A DNA stretch of 64,000 nucleotides. Origin: Corynebacterium sp. NML98-0116. Its GTDB lineage: Bacteria > Actinomycetota > Actinomycetes > Mycobacteriales > Mycobacteriaceae. A program made the translations under genes and the position numbers. The notes beneath the pieces were generated by a model. It was given only the letters and a program-made list of their open reading frames with translations. It did not search any database and was not told where the DNA came from. Positions 11,895-21,647 of this stretch are shown piece after piece (position 1 is the first letter of the stretch; the number at the start of each line of letters is the position of its first letter). The stretch covers positions 1,324,875-1,388,874 of the forward strand of contig NZ_CP017639.1 of the NCBI RefSeq assembly GCF_001767255.1. Reading direction: 5' to 3'.

Positions 11895-12282
11895 GGCCAA
11901 AGTTGTAACGCTCAGCGTTCTCTCCCGTTCTCGGGCCGCACTTAATGTGCGGTGCGATGGACGTCTCCAACAAGCTGTCTCCGTGGCGGACTCCGTCGCA
12001 CATCTTCTACCACGGGACAGGGGATGTATTTTCGTGCTTCTTCCAGCGAAAAATAAGGAAGCAGCAAACCTTAACTAACCCGCCCGATACTTTAACAGGT
12101 CACAGCGTATTTTCACGCTTTAGGGGGTCTTCCAAAGCTTCTTCTGAGCATTTTTCGGTACCACGCCATTAAATATGGCTGGTACTGGCGTTTTCACCTA
12201 AAATGTTACTTCCCCCACACCCGTTCCAAAAAGGGGTAGACACCCACAAATTCGGTAGTAATTCCCCTACATTCCGACATAG
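11895..12282. other. Intergenic region upstream of the atp operon
   Basis: About 390 bases with no convincing gene. It must contain the promoter and leader of atpBEFHAGDC on the minus strand. I could not pick a promoter with confidence. A small inverted repeat (GCGT, 6-base spacer, ACGC) lies near 12105. No GlxR-type palindrome (TGTGA-N6-TCACA) was seen. Confidence 0.5.
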
Positions 12283-12320
12283 AAAAGCGTTGCCACCCCA
12301 AGACGAGGGGGTAGCAACGC
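12283..12320 (-). terminator. Terminator after the atpI-like gene
   Basis: A 13-bp stem (GCGTTGCCACCCC at 12287-12299 with GGGGTAGCAACGC, one mismatch) is followed on the minus strand by TTTTC. It lies 15 bp past the stop of the atpI-like gene, so the rho-to-atpI transcript should end here and atpB has its own promoter. Confidence 0.8.
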
Positions 12321-12335
12321 AAATGTCTGTACGCC

Positions 12336-12797
12336 TTAAGGCTTCTGAATATATGCCGTTCGTACGCTCAGTACCCCCATGGCTTCGGCGCCTAACGCAA
12401 CAACAAGTGCCGCGATCGTAGTTACGCCGAATGCTGTCGAGTCGTAAAACGTCGCGTTCCGAAGCCCAAGCAAGATAAGCACGATGACGACCATCTTGAT
12501 GAGCCAACCGCCGAGTACGACAGCCATCGTGGTTGTAGGGGTGGAATTTGACGTCACAAGAACACTGATAGCGGTCAACAGCACAAAGCCACCACCAATA
12601 CCGACCCCCATCAATACAGCCCAAAGACCTGGCGCGCCGCTCACGGCTCCCCATGCCATCAGCGAAATGATAAGCAGCGCCAGCAATGCCAACGTTCCGA
12701 AGCGCAGCGCGCGCAGCAGCGGTCGCCGTTGGTCCTCATACTGCTCAGTGTCTGACACTTCCAGGTTCGGCGTCACAGGGTTCTTTGGAGTATCCAC
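12336..12797 (-). CDS. AtpI-like (ATP synthase I) membrane protein
   Basis: 153 aa. Four predicted membrane helices: ALLALLIISLMAWGAVS, GLWAVLMGVGIGGGFVLLTA, TTTMAVVLGGWLIKMVVIVL and GVTTIAALVVALGAEAMGVL. Position directly before atpB and the four-helix layout fit AtpI, which helps c-ring assembly. Start is the GTG at 12797, with AGGA 9 bases upstream and only 11 bp after the wecA stop; the longer frame upstream overlaps wecA and is not used. Sequence identity to known AtpI is not strong by eye, hence no symbol. Confidence 0.75.
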   Translation of the reverse strand: MDTPKNPVTPNLEVSDTEQYEDQRRPLLRALRFGTLALLALLIISLMAWGAVSGAPGLWAVLMGVGIGGGFVLLTAISVLVTSNSTPTTTMAVVLGGWLIKMVVIVLILLGLRNATFYDSTAFGVTTIAALVVALGAEAMGVLSVRTAYIQKP

Positions 12798-12808
12798 GAT
12801 TGGACATC

Positions 12809-13951
12809 CTACACAGATACCGGGCCGATCTTGCCTTTCAGCCATGGAATGAGCGTCGCAACAAAGGCCACCACCAACGAAAGGACGGTAAAAGCTACAG
12901 CAAATCGGGTGGGGACGATCGAAAAGCTCACCGCACCGAGGGCTACTGCAGAAATCCACATATAGAGGACCAAAACAGTGCGTCTGTGTGTATGCCCGAG
13001 GCGAAGCAGTCGGTGGTGAATATGTCCGGCGTCTGCCTCCCACGGTCGCTGTCCACGAATCACCCGTCGAATAACCGCCCAAATCAGGTCAAGCAACGGC
13101 AAGGCAATTGCAGCAAGCACAACGATGATTGGGCTCACTAATGCCACCATGTCCGCAGCCCCATAGAGTGACATGTTGATCTTGCCCGACGCTGACGTCG
13201 ACGCGGCTGCCAGCAGCAATCCAATAAGCATCGCGCCTGAGTCCCCCATGAAAATTCGGGCAGGCTCGAAATTATGCGGCAAGAACCCGGCACAAATTCC
13301 GACGAGAATCGAGCAAATGATCGCCGGCGGGTAGGCCGAAACAGCACCACCCTGGTCGTGGAGCACAGTGAGGGAGAAGAGAAGGATAGCTCCCCCGGCG
13401 ATCATCCCCAGGCCAGCAGCGAGTCCGTCAATGCCATCAACAAAGTTCACAGCGTTGATAATCAACACAGTGAAGAACGCGGACAACAACATACCCTGCA
13501 CTTGATCGAGGATTAGCGTGGTCCCCTCCCCAAACGGGACGTAAAAGACGGTAAAGACCAGTCCAAGAAAGCTCATGAGGCCAGCTACCAAGAGTTGTCC
13601 GCACAGCTTTACGACGGCCCCAAGCTCGTAGAGGTCGTCGATAATTCCAAGAATCACGATGCCGCTCGCACCAGCGAAGACTGCCGTCATCTCGGGCGTC
13701 ACCGGTGCGAACCCACGTGTGAGCGCCGGGAGCTGCTGCGCAAGAAAAAGGGCGCACACGAGCCCTGTAAACATGGCAAGGCCACCGACAGAAGGCGTCG
13801 GCTGGGTATGCACATCGCGTTTGCGGATCTCTGCCACCCTGCCCGTCCGAACGAGCGCTGTGCGCACCACGCCTGTGAGCAGGTAGGTGATCGCTGCGGC
13901 AACAAGCAGAACCAAGCCCAATTCACGCAGCGGGACTCCGGCGCCGCCCAT
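12809..13951 (-). CDS. wecA: Undecaprenyl-phosphate GlcNAc-1-phosphate transferase (WecA/Rfe family)
   Basis: 380 aa integral membrane protein of the MraY/WecA family. It transfers a sugar-1-phosphate to decaprenyl/undecaprenyl phosphate, the first step of the linker joining arabinogalactan to peptidoglycan in mycolata. Family motifs: the Asp pair in GIIDDLYELG, NAVNFVDGIDGLAAG, the FMGDSGAM loop and the His-rich HIHHRLLRLGHTHRR. About 10-11 membrane helices. The same order (sua5, wecA, atpI, atpB) is found around the mycobacterial wecA. It abuts the sua5 stop codon. Confidence 0.9.
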   Translation of the reverse strand: MGGAGVPLRELGLVLLVAAAITYLLTGVVRTALVRTGRVAEIRKRDVHTQPTPSVGGLAMFTGLVCALFLAQQLPALTRGFAPVTPEMTAVFAGASGIVILGIIDDLYELGAVVKLCGQLLVAGLMSFLGLVFTVFYVPFGEGTTLILDQVQGMLLSAFFTVLIINAVNFVDGIDGLAAGLGMIAGGAILLFSLTVLHDQGGAVSAYPPAIICSILVGICAGFLPHNFEPARIFMGDSGAMLIGLLLAAASTSASGKINMSLYGAADMVALVSPIIVVLAAIALPLLDLIWAVIRRVIRGQRPWEADAGHIHHRLLRLGHTHRRTVLVLYMWISAVALGAVSFSIVPTRFAVAFTVLSLVVAFVATLIPWLKGKIGPVSV

Positions 13952-14611
13952 CTACTTCCTCCGCAACTGCTCTGGGTCAAGTTTTAGGACTTGAGCAATG
14001 CGTTCCGTGCTGATAGCTCCCTCTCGCAGGATGACTGGGCTAGGGCCAGAAATATCGATAATCGTTGACGGGGTGCCAACTTCGGCGGGCCCACCCTCGA
14101 GATACACGCCGACTGCCTCCCCGAACTGCTGGCGTGCAGCAGCCGCGTTGAGCGCTGGTGGATTGCCCGTCAGGTTCGCCGACGAGACCGCCATCGGGCC
14201 AGTTCGCTGCAGAAGTTCAAGCGCCAGGGGTTGATTCGGCATCCGCAACAACACGGTGCCACGAGTGTCGCCGAGATTCCAGGGAAGGCTCGGGGCTTCC
14301 GGAACGACGATTGAAAGCCCTCCCGGCCAAAACGCTTCAACGAGAGTTTTAGCGGTGTCCGTGAACTCCCGCACCAGCCCCTGGATAGTAGTCCAAGACC
14401 CTACCAACACTGGCACTGGCATATCGGGGCCCCGCCGCTTCGTTGCCAGCAGTGTCGCCACCGCCTGGTTATTAAATGCGTCGGCGCCGATGCCGTAGAC
14501 GGTGTCAGTAGGAAGGACGATGCAACGCCCCTCTTTCACTGCGGCTTCTGCTGCCTGCAGTCCTTGTTCGCGTTCTTCTGGTTCGAGGCACTGGAAAACC
14601 CTACTCGCCAT
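13952..14611 (-). CDS. L-threonylcarbamoyladenylate synthase (Sua5/YrdC/YwlC)
   Basis: 219 aa. Makes threonylcarbamoyl-AMP from threonine, bicarbonate and ATP, the first step of t6A modification at position 37 of ANN-decoding tRNAs. YrdC motif PTDTVYGIGADAFN and the KRRGPDMPVPVLVG segment are visible; the C-terminal part has STIIDISGPSPVILREGAI. Start supported by AGGAG. It lies 37 bp after prmC, the usual actinobacterial pairing. Confidence 0.92.
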   Translation of the reverse strand: MASRVFQCLEPEEREQGLQAAEAAVKEGRCIVLPTDTVYGIGADAFNNQAVATLLATKRRGPDMPVPVLVGSWTTIQGLVREFTDTAKTLVEAFWPGGLSIVVPEAPSLPWNLGDTRGTVLLRMPNQPLALELLQRTGPMAVSSANLTGNPPALNAAAARQQFGEAVGVYLEGGPAEVGTPSTIIDISGPSPVILREGAISTERIAQVLKLDPEQLRRK

Positions 14612-14648
14612 AATGCTCCTCGTCTCCTTTGTTCAGTACCGGACTAGC

Positions 14649-15515
14649 TTACTCGCTCCGCTTCCGGGCACAGACAAAGCGTTGCTTTCCGGTGAGGTCC
14701 GCTAACCGCTCCACTCTTTCGAACATGCCGGATGCCGTAACGGCGTCGACAGTCAGGTCAGAAGTTGCGTCATCATGTTCAACTGCAAATACTCCGCCCG
14801 GTTTCAGCAGCGCCGCAGCCACCGGAACCAGGCCACGTATCGCATCCATACCGTCGTCTCCGGAAAAGACTGCCTCCGGTGGGTCTACGTAGACCTCTGG
14901 GTCCAGACCGTCGGTATTGGGAACGTACGGCGGGTTGCTTACCACCATGTCTACGGTGCCATGCAGCGTAGACAACAAGTTGTGATCAGTCATGTCCCCT
15001 TCGACGATCCGGACGTTCAAGCCGAGTTCATCGCGATTTCGTTGGGCATACTCGCGAGCAGCTTCGGACCGCTCCACCGCGATCACCTCGGCGCACGGTG
15101 CCGCATGCGCGATGTAGAGCGCGAGCGCGCCCGAACCAGTGCCCAGATCCACGACAGTGGGCGCCTGCGAAGTGGCGGACTGCTGCAATGTCTTCACTGC
15201 CCAATCGGCTAGGACCTCGGTCTCCGGCCGCGGGATAAACACGCCTGGTCCGACACGCAGCGTCAAAGGCCCAAACGGCGCGGCTCCAACGATGTGCTGG
15301 AGTGGTTCGCGCGATGCCCGGCGTTGAATCGCTGCTTCAAACGCTGTTTCAAACTCCTGGTCAACGTCGAGGAACAGTACGTTCATCGGGGTGTCGTCGA
15401 GAAGCCAGGCAGCGATCAACCTCGCGTCGACTGCTGGCGTGGCAACGCCCGCGGCCGCAAGCATCTGCGCGCCACGGGCGATGACCTGTTGAGCGGGTTG
15501 TTTACTCGGCTTCAA
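14649..15515 (-). CDS. prmC: Release factor glutamine N5-methyltransferase
   Basis: 288 aa, cytoplasmic. Methylates the Gln of the GGQ motif in release factors 1 and 2 using S-adenosylmethionine. SAM site [16 protein letters not shown] and the catalytic NPPY in [11 protein letters not shown] (about residue 193). The start is a TTG at 15515, chosen because CAGGA lies 6 bases upstream and no ATG is in reach. It overlaps the end of prfA, its own substrate gene, by 14 bp. Confidence 0.94.
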   Translation of the reverse strand: MKPSKQPAQQVIARGAQMLAAAGVATPAVDARLIAAWLLDDTPMNVLFLDVDQEFETAFEAAIQRRASREPLQHIVGAAPFGPLTLRVGPGVFIPRPETEVLADWAVKTLQQSATSQAPTVVDLGTGSGALALYIAHAAPCAEVIAVERSEAAREYAQRNRDELGLNVRIVEGDMTDHNLLSTLHGTVDMVVSNPPYVPNTDGLDPEVYVDPPEAVFSGDDGMDAIRGLVPVAAALLKPGGVFAVEHDDATSDLTVDAVTASGMFERVERLADLTGKQRFVCARKRSE

Positions 15516-16575
15516 GTCGTTCCTGCCGCTCGTGTGTCTGCAACGCCGTAATCAGATCGTCCATGTTGCCATCGAGCACCGTGTCAAGGTTGTTCGCCTT
15601 GTAGTTGATGCGGTGATCCGAAATACGGTTTTCGGGCCAGTTATAGGTCCGAATGCGCTCGGAGCGGTCCATAGTCCGCACCTGGGAAGCGCGTCCCTCG
15701 GCGGCTTCGGCCTCGGCCTTCTCGCGCTCGAGCTGGTCAAGGCGAGCTTGCAACACCTGCATTGCGCGGGCGCGGTTCTGAATCTGCGAGCGCTCGTTCT
15801 GACAGGTCACCACGATATTCGTCGGCAGGTGGGTAATACGCACGGCGGAGTCAGTGGTGTTCACACCCTGGCCGCCCTTGCCGGAGGATCGGTAGACATC
15901 AACGCGAATGTCTTTCTCATCAATATTTACCGACGCCACTTCGTCCGGCTCCGGGAACACATATACACCCGCGGCCGACGTCTGAATGCGGCCCTGCGAC
16001 TCGGTGACTGGCACGCGCTGCACACGGTGTACGCCACCCTCAAATTTCAGCTTGGACCATGCACCGTCACGTGACGGCGTCTTCGCCTTCACCGCGACGG
16101 TCATATCCTTTACGCCGCCAAGGTCCGACTCAGACAAGTCGAGTACTTCCCAGGTCAAGCCGTGCTTCTCGCAGTACTTTTGGTACATGCGGGCGAGGTC
16201 GCCAGCGAAGAGGGCCGCCTCTTCACCGCCAGCACCGGCCTTGAGCTCCATGATGATGTCATCACCATCGTGCTCGTCGCGAGGTGCGAGCAGGTCCGCG
16301 AGTTCCTCCTCAAGCGCGACGATCTCTTTCGCAAGGCGTTCAGCTTCTTCGGCGAACTCTTTGTCTTCGTACGCCATCTCAGCCGCAGCTTCGTGATCTT
16401 CCCTCGCCTGGTTCAGCGCGTCGTTGACCTTGATGATCGGCTGCAGTTCGGCGTAGCGCTTTGAAAGCTTCCGGAATTTATCCTGGTCGCCCGCAATATC
16501 TGGGTCGCCCATCTGGGCCTGAATGCCCTCGTATTCGGCGACGTAGTCGTCGACGAGCGAAACTTCGCCAGCCAT
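15502..16575 (-). CDS. prfA: Peptide chain release factor 1
   Basis: 357 aa, standard length. Terminates translation at UAA and UAG. The GGQ motif lies in [20 protein letters not shown] at about residue 233. Its ATG overlaps the rho stop (TAATG), and its 3' end overlaps prmC, so rho-prfA-prmC are likely one transcript with coupled translation. RF1 is also the factor that would read the amber codon found in narG. Confidence 0.97.
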   Translation of the reverse strand: MAGEVSLVDDYVAEYEGIQAQMGDPDIAGDQDKFRKLSKRYAELQPIIKVNDALNQAREDHEAAAEMAYEDKEFAEEAERLAKEIVALEEELADLLAPRDEHDGDDIIMELKAGAGGEEAALFAGDLARMYQKYCEKHGLTWEVLDLSESDLGGVKDMTVAVKAKTPSRDGAWSKLKFEGGVHRVQRVPVTESQGRIQTSAAGVYVFPEPDEVASVNIDEKDIRVDVYRSSGKGGQGVNTTDSAVRITHLPTNIVVTCQNERSQIQNRARAMQVLQARLDQLEREKAEAEAAEGRASQVRTMDRSERIRTYNWPENRISDHRINYKANNLDTVLDGNMDDLITALQTHERQERLEAE

Positions 16576-18413
16576 TAGATGTACTCCTCTGCGTCTTGAT
16601 CGGCCACCATTGGTGCCGAGTTGGCAACGCCCATCAGGAACTCGCCGTTGCTCTTCGTCTTCTTCAACTGCTTGATCAGCATGTCGATGGACTGCTGCGG
16701 GTCAAGTGCCGACAGGATTCGACGCAACTTGTGCATCACGCGCGCTTCATCCGGCCCCATAAGCAGGTCATCCTTGCGGGTACCAGACGGGTTGACGTCG
16801 ACAGCTGGGAAGACCCGGCGTTCCGCGATCTTACGATCAAGCTTCAGCTCGGCGTTACCGGTGCCCTTGAACTCCTCAAAGATGACGGTGTCACCAGCGG
16901 AGCCCGTCTCCACCATCGCCGTAGCGATGATCGTAAGCGAGCCACCCTCCTCGATGTTGCGCGCAGCACCCAGGAAACGCTTCGGCGGGTACAGTGCGTT
17001 GGAATCAACACCACCGGACAGGATACGGCCCGATGCCGGCGACGAATTGTTGTACGCGCGACCCAGGCGCGTGATCGAGTCGAGGAGGACTACAACGTCT
17101 TGGCCCATCTCAACGAGGCGCTTGGCGCGTTCAATCGCGAGCTCCGCGACAGCGGTGTGCTCTGACGGCGGGCGGTCGAAGGTGGAGGCGATAACCTCAC
17201 CCTTCACACTGCGTTGCATGTCCGTGACTTCCTCAGGACGCTCGTCAACGAGGACGACCATCAGGTAGCACTCTGGGTTGTTCTTCGCGATTGCGTTCGC
17301 GATGTTCTGCAGAATTGTCGTCTTACCAGCCTTTGGAGGGGAGACGATCAGTGCACGCTGACCCTTACCAATCGGCATGACCAGGTCGATCACTCGCGTG
17401 GTCAGGATGTTTGGCTCTGTCTCCAGGCGCAGACGCTTATTCGGATACAGCGGGGTCAGCTTGTGGAATTGCTTGCGCTGCTTAGCGTCCTCTGGCGTCA
17501 TGCCGTTCACGGAATCGACACGGACCAACTGGTTGTAGCGCTGGCGGTTGCGGCCAGAGCCATGCTGGTGACCCTGCCCGTTCGCGCGCACCTGACCGAT
17601 GACCGCATCGCCGGAGCGCAACCCATTCGCCCGAACGAGGCGGTTGTTCACGTACACATCTGCGCTGCTCTGACGGTAACCAGTGGTGCGGATAAATGCA
17701 GCATTGTTGTCAATGACGTCGACGATGCCGGCTACTTCCTGCAGCTCTTCTGGTGGGATGTTCTGGTTATCCTGCTGGTCACGGTTGTTGTCACGGCCGC
17801 GGCGTCCACGACGGCCACGGCGTCCACGACGGCCTCCTCCGTCTTCGTCATGGTCGCGGTTGTTACGACCGCCGCGGTCATTGCGTTGGTTGCGGCCGCG
17901 GCCGCCGTTGCCGTCGTTGTTGTTTTCAGACTTTTCGTCGGCCGAGCCGTTATCGTGCTTTTCGGGCTTATCGTTCTTCTCGTCGTTCGAGTGCTTCTGT
18001 TCTGCGTCGGCATCGTGGGACTCATGATTGTGTCGCGCACGGTTTCGGCGAGCACGGCGTGCCGCAGATCGGGACTCATAGCGCCCCTCGTGCTGCCCGG
18101 ACTGCTGCTCTTTGCCCTTTTCCTCTTTGCCCGTCTTGTCGCCTTGTTCCTCACTATTTTCAGCGGGATCTGCGGCCTTGCGGGTGGCGCGGCGACGGTT
18201 GTCGCTGTGAGTTTCCTCTTCTACTGCCTTCGCAGGTTCTACTGCCTTCGCAGGAGCCTTTCCAGGCACGGTGCCAGTAGTAATTGCTTGGATAAGCTCG
18301 CCCTTCCGCAGACCGGAGACACCTTTGAGGCCTTTTTCTGCAGCAAGTTTGCGCAGTTCAGGAATCTTCAGCGCTTGAAGGTCAGTTCCTGCTGCGTTTC
18401 CCGTATCTGTCAC
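16575..18413 (-). CDS. rho: Transcription termination factor Rho
   Basis: 612 aa from the GTG at 18413, which has AAAGGA 6 bases upstream; an open frame reaching 18506 is not used. Hexameric RNA-dependent ATPase that ends transcription. The N-terminal SAP-like segment [20 protein letters not shown] is followed by a long low-complexity arm (about residues 60-225) rich in Arg, Asp, Asn and Gly, typical of actinobacterial Rho. Then come the cold-shock RNA-binding domain, Walker [13 protein letters not shown] (about residue 360), Walker [13 protein letters not shown] and the secondary RNA-binding loops. Confidence 0.96.
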   Translation of the reverse strand: MTDTGNAAGTDLQALKIPELRKLAAEKGLKGVSGLRKGELIQAITTGTVPGKAPAKAVEPAKAVEEETHSDNRRRATRKAADPAENSEEQGDKTGKEEKGKEQQSGQHEGRYESRSAARRARRNRARHNHESHDADAEQKHSNDEKNDKPEKHDNGSADEKSENNNDGNGGRGRNQRNDRGGRNNRDHDEDGGGRRGRRGRRGRRGRDNNRDQQDNQNIPPEELQEVAGIVDVIDNNAAFIRTTGYRQSSADVYVNNRLVRANGLRSGDAVIGQVRANGQGHQHGSGRNRQRYNQLVRVDSVNGMTPEDAKQRKQFHKLTPLYPNKRLRLETEPNILTTRVIDLVMPIGKGQRALIVSPPKAGKTTILQNIANAIAKNNPECYLMVVLVDERPEEVTDMQRSVKGEVIASTFDRPPSEHTAVAELAIERAKRLVEMGQDVVVLLDSITRLGRAYNNSSPASGRILSGGVDSNALYPPKRFLGAARNIEEGGSLTIIATAMVETGSAGDTVIFEEFKGTGNAELKLDRKIAERRVFPAVDVNPSGTRKDDLLMGPDEARVMHKLRRILSALDPQQSIDMLIKQLKKTKSNGEFLMGVANSAPMVADQDAEEYI

Positions 18414-18717
18414 GGATATCCTTTCGTCACTTCGCCAGCAAAGAGAGTGAACACTGATTCGAAGCTTTCGTGTGCATTGTGTCGTTTCGTTCACTGTGCG
18501 CTGCAACTTCGTTAGCAGTAACTGAATTGCCTGCGCGCTCCCCCATGGTCAGTGAAAACCATGTAATAAAACTACGCCACTGCACGTAGATTGCAAAAAG
18601 GGGAAGCGGATCGATGAGGTTGGCTGCGCAGCAAAGTTCGTGCGATGCGCATGATCCGCCTTGTATTGTATCGCATGATTGAATTGCGCGTGCTTCATTC
18701 GCGCTAAAGTGGTGCCC
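18414..18717. other. Divergent intergenic region, rho / acyl-CoA ligase
   Basis: About 300 bases between two divergently transcribed genes. It should hold the rho promoter and a long rho leader, as expected for autoregulated rho genes. Visible repeats: GCGGATC and GATCCGC about 40 bases apart (18605-18660), and two copies of CGCATGAT in the right part (near 18648 and 18672). I see no gene and no clear operator. Confidence 0.5.
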
Positions 18718-20460
18718 ATGCTTTCAACGATGCAGGAAGTGCCGTTTTCCGTCGGTCGCATTTTGGAGTATGGGCGCACCGCTCACGCCTCGACGAAGTG
18801 TACGACGTGGGGGCCCACGGGCGCCGAAGAGTGCACGTTTGCGGACATTGGCGCGCGGGCCAGCGCTTTTGCCAACGCTGCGGAAAACTTGCTGGGCATT
18901 GACGGGGACCAGCGCGTGGCTACGTTCATGTTTAACTGCTCCGAGCATATTGAGGTGATGTTTGGTACCGCCGCGAAAGGCGCCGTGTTCACCCCACTGA
19001 ATATTCAGTTGATGCCGGATCAGATTGCCTATGTGGTGAATCATTCAGAGGCGAAGGTCATTGTGGCTGATCCGCGGCTAGCTGAAAAGCTTGGCCGAGT
19101 GATGGAGATGTGCCCGCTGGTTGAGCACATTGTCTTTATTGGCGCTCTGCTCAGCGACGACGTCCTTGGGTTGTCGTTCGGAGCTGCCAAGGTGCATAGC
19201 TACGAGCAGCTTCTCGACGGCCAAGCAACACGATACTCGTGGCCGGAACTGCCAGAAAACACTGCAGCCACACTGGTGTATTCGACAGCAACGACTGGCG
19301 CGCCAAAAGGCGTGGCGTATTCGCACCGTTCCCTTTGGCTCGAGGCGATGACGCTTCGCTCAACGGATTCACTAGCGATTACGCACGGCGAGTCTTTCCT
19401 GTGCTGCATCCCCATCTATCACGTGTTGAGCTGGGGCGTACCGTTCGCAGCGTACGTCACCGGCGCACCGATGGTACTACCAGGTGCCGACGTTTCCGCA
19501 CCGACGCTTGCAACGATTATTGCCTCGACGCACCCACGCGTGGCACACGGTGTACCGACGCTGTGGATCCAGCTGATGGTGCACTATCTACATACGCCGC
19601 CTGAGCGCATGAGCTTGCAGGAGATCTTCGTCGGAGGCTCCCCTGCCCCGCCTGCACTGATCAAGGTGTGGGAGGAACGCTACGGTGTCGACGTCGTCCA
19701 CGTGTGGGGCATGACGGAAACGTCTACTGTTGGCACGGTGGCACGCCCGCCATCAGGCGCTTCAGGCGAAGCTCGCCAGGCGTATCGTGTGTCCCAGGGA
19801 CGGTTTGTGCCATGGCTGGAATACCGCGTGGTCAACGATGGAGAGGTGATGGCATCAACTGACCTTTCACAAGGCGAGATGCAGGTGCGAGGAAATTTGG
19901 TTGCCAACGGCTACTACCACTCGCCAACCCAAGAAAAGGGCGAGTTGGCCTCGACGTTCCGGGGCAAAGAGATTAATGACGCCCGCCACCACTTCACTGA
20001 AGACGGCTGGCTGCGCACTGGTGATGTCGGAACAGTCACCGCCGATGGCTACATGACGTTGTACGACCGTGCACGCGACGTTATCCGATCTGGCGGCGAA
20101 TGGATCTATTCCGCACAGGTGGAAAACCTCATCATGGAAGCCGAAGATGTCATCGAGTGCGCTGTGATTGGCTTCCCCGACCGCCAGTGGGGCGAGCGCC
20201 CACTGGCTATTACCGTGCTTTTGGACGATATCCCGCGCACCGCGGAAACAGCGGAGCGGCTGCGAAAGAATCTCGCCGATGTGTTACCAACATGGATGGC
20301 ACCTGAGTATTGGACGTTCGTCGATGTGATCGACAAGACTTCGGTGGGCAAGTTTGACAAGAAGGACCTACGGAAACACCTCGCCAAGGGCGACTATGAG
20401 ATTATCGCGCTGCCGGGCCCCGGTAACCGCGGAAGGAAGACACAAACACCCGAGCAATAA
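18718..20460 (+). CDS. AMP-forming fatty-acid CoA ligase (FadD/AlkK type)
   Basis: 580 aa from the ATG at 18718 (an upstream TTG at 18679 is less likely). Activates a medium- or long-chain fatty acid to its acyl-CoA through an acyl-AMP. The AMP-binding loop reads YSTATTGAPKG (the family usually has SGTTG), the second motif GMTETST, then YDRARDVIRSGGEWIYS, and the catalytic Lys in TSVGKFDKKDL near residue 560. It stands alone between rho and moaA, in the same position as a C. glutamicum acyl-CoA ligase gene. Chain-length preference cannot be told. Confidence 0.85.
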   Translation: MLSTMQEVPFSVGRILEYGRTAHASTKCTTWGPTGAEECTFADIGARASAFANAAENLLGIDGDQRVATFMFNCSEHIEVMFGTAAKGAVFTPLNIQLMPDQIAYVVNHSEAKVIVADPRLAEKLGRVMEMCPLVEHIVFIGALLSDDVLGLSFGAAKVHSYEQLLDGQATRYSWPELPENTAATLVYSTATTGAPKGVAYSHRSLWLEAMTLRSTDSLAITHGESFLCCIPIYHVLSWGVPFAAYVTGAPMVLPGADVSAPTLATIIASTHPRVAHGVPTLWIQLMVHYLHTPPERMSLQEIFVGGSPAPPALIKVWEERYGVDVVHVWGMTETSTVGTVARPPSGASGEARQAYRVSQGRFVPWLEYRVVNDGEVMASTDLSQGEMQVRGNLVANGYYHSPTQEKGELASTFRGKEINDARHHFTEDGWLRTGDVGTVTADGYMTLYDRARDVIRSGGEWIYSAQVENLIMEAEDVIECAVIGFPDRQWGERPLAITVLLDDIPRTAETAERLRKNLADVLPTWMAPEYWTFVDVIDKTSVGKFDKKDLRKHLAKGDYEIIALPGPGNRGRKTQTPEQ

Positions 20461-20484
20461 ATACGGGTTTTTCACTGCTAATTC

Positions 20485-20512
20485 TTGACCTGGCGTAATT
20501 CGTACTTATTAT
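20485..20512 (+). promoter_or_regulatory. Predicted promoter of moaA, giving a leaderless mRNA
   Basis: TTGACC at 20485-20490, 16-base spacer, TATTAT at 20507-20512. The moaA ATG begins at 20523, only 10 bases past the -10 box, so transcription would begin at or within a few bases of the start codon. No Shine-Dalgarno sequence precedes the ATG, in keeping with a leaderless message. Confidence 0.5.
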
Positions 20513-20522
20513 TGACAGCACT

Positions 20523-21641
20523 ATGCCCATTCACCTTCCTCTTGCATCGCCGTTAGCGTCCCGCGCAGCTTCCGACGGTCCGCTCGCACCAAACGCCAGC
20601 TTGGACCCAGGTGAGCAGCCCGCCCCGCGCACGCTCGACGATCGTTTTGGGCGTACGGCACGAGACCTCCGGGTCAGCCTTACCGACCGCTGCAACCTGC
20701 GCTGCACGTACTGCATGCCTGCAGAGGGCCTTGAATGGATGCCAACTGAAGAGGCACTCACCGACGAGGAGACTATCCGGCTGATCCGCCTGGCTGTGGA
20801 GCACCTCGGCATCCGCCAGGTGCGTTTCACAGGGGGCGAGCCACTGCTGCGGCGCTCGTTGGAACGCATCATCAGTGAGACGAAGACCATGCGCACCGAC
20901 GAGGGCGTCGCACCCTCAACTGCGGTCACCACGAATGCCCTGGGCCTTGCGCGCCGGGCGCAGAGGCTTGCCGACGCCGGCCTCGACAGAGTGAATGTTT
21001 CGCTCGATACCACGGATCGGGAGCTTTACGCACAGCTCACCCGCAGAGACCGCATCGACGACGTGTTTGCGGGCATCGACGCCGCAGTGGAAGCAGGCCT
21101 TCAGCCGGTGAAGGTCAACGCGGTAGTGATGCCGGGCATCAACGAAGACGGTGTCACAGACCTCGTGCGCTTTGCGCTGGAACGCGGGCTGCAGCTGCGT
21201 TTTATCGAACAAATGCCGCTGGGCCCACGCGAGCAGTGGAAGCGCACCGACATGGTGACGGCGCATGACTTGGTTGAGCGTCTCCGCCACGATTTCACGC
21301 TTGCACCTGCCGTCGAGCCACGGGGTTCTGCACCCGCTGCCCTATGGGATGTCACAGACGGTACTCGCAGCGGCAAGCTTGGGATTATCGCGTCTGTGAC
21401 ACACCCTTTCTGTGGCGCCTGCGACCGAACCCGCCTCACGACTGACGGCTCCATCCGGTCCTGCCTGTTCTCGAAAGCGGCCGACGAGGTCTCGCTCCGC
21501 GACGTCATGCGTGGGGGTGCCTCCGACGCGGAGCTCGCGGACCTCTGGTCGAAAGCCATGTGGCTGAAGAAGCCCGGACACGGCATTGATGACGAGGGCT
21601 TCCTGCAGCCGGAGCGCCTCATGAGCGAAATCGGTGGTTAA
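20523..21641 (+). CDS. moaA: GTP 3',8-cyclase, molybdenum cofactor synthesis
   Basis: 372 aa. Radical SAM enzyme that converts GTP to the cyclic nucleotide used by MoaC to make cyclic pyranopterin monophosphate. The SAM-cluster motif is CNLRCTYC near residues 58-65, the second [4Fe-4S] site is CGACDRTRLTTDG and a further Cys in IRSCLF, and the C-terminus ends in the conserved Gly-Gly. An N-terminal stretch of about 38 residues before FGRTARDLRVSLTDRC is longer than usual. First gene of moaA-moeA-moaC-mobA. Confidence 0.95.
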   Translation: MPIHLPLASPLASRAASDGPLAPNASLDPGEQPAPRTLDDRFGRTARDLRVSLTDRCNLRCTYCMPAEGLEWMPTEEALTDEETIRLIRLAVEHLGIRQVRFTGGEPLLRRSLERIISETKTMRTDEGVAPSTAVTTNALGLARRAQRLADAGLDRVNVSLDTTDRELYAQLTRRDRIDDVFAGIDAAVEAGLQPVKVNAVVMPGINEDGVTDLVRFALERGLQLRFIEQMPLGPREQWKRTDMVTAHDLVERLRHDFTLAPAVEPRGSAPAALWDVTDGTRSGKLGIIASVTHPFCGACDRTRLTTDGSIRSCLFSKAADEVSLRDVMRGGASDAELADLWSKAMWLKKPGHGIDDEGFLQPERLMSEIGG

Positions 21642-21647
21642 GAACTA

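Noticed and set aside
11818-12003. A 61-codon leader peptide upstream of atpB on the minus strand
   Set aside because: It runs into atpB in another frame and has no ribosome site or recognisable sequence.
20512-20517. TTGACA as the moaA -35 box
   Set aside because: A matching -10 would fall inside the gene and none is seen about 17 bases on; the TTGACC/TATTAT pair fits better.
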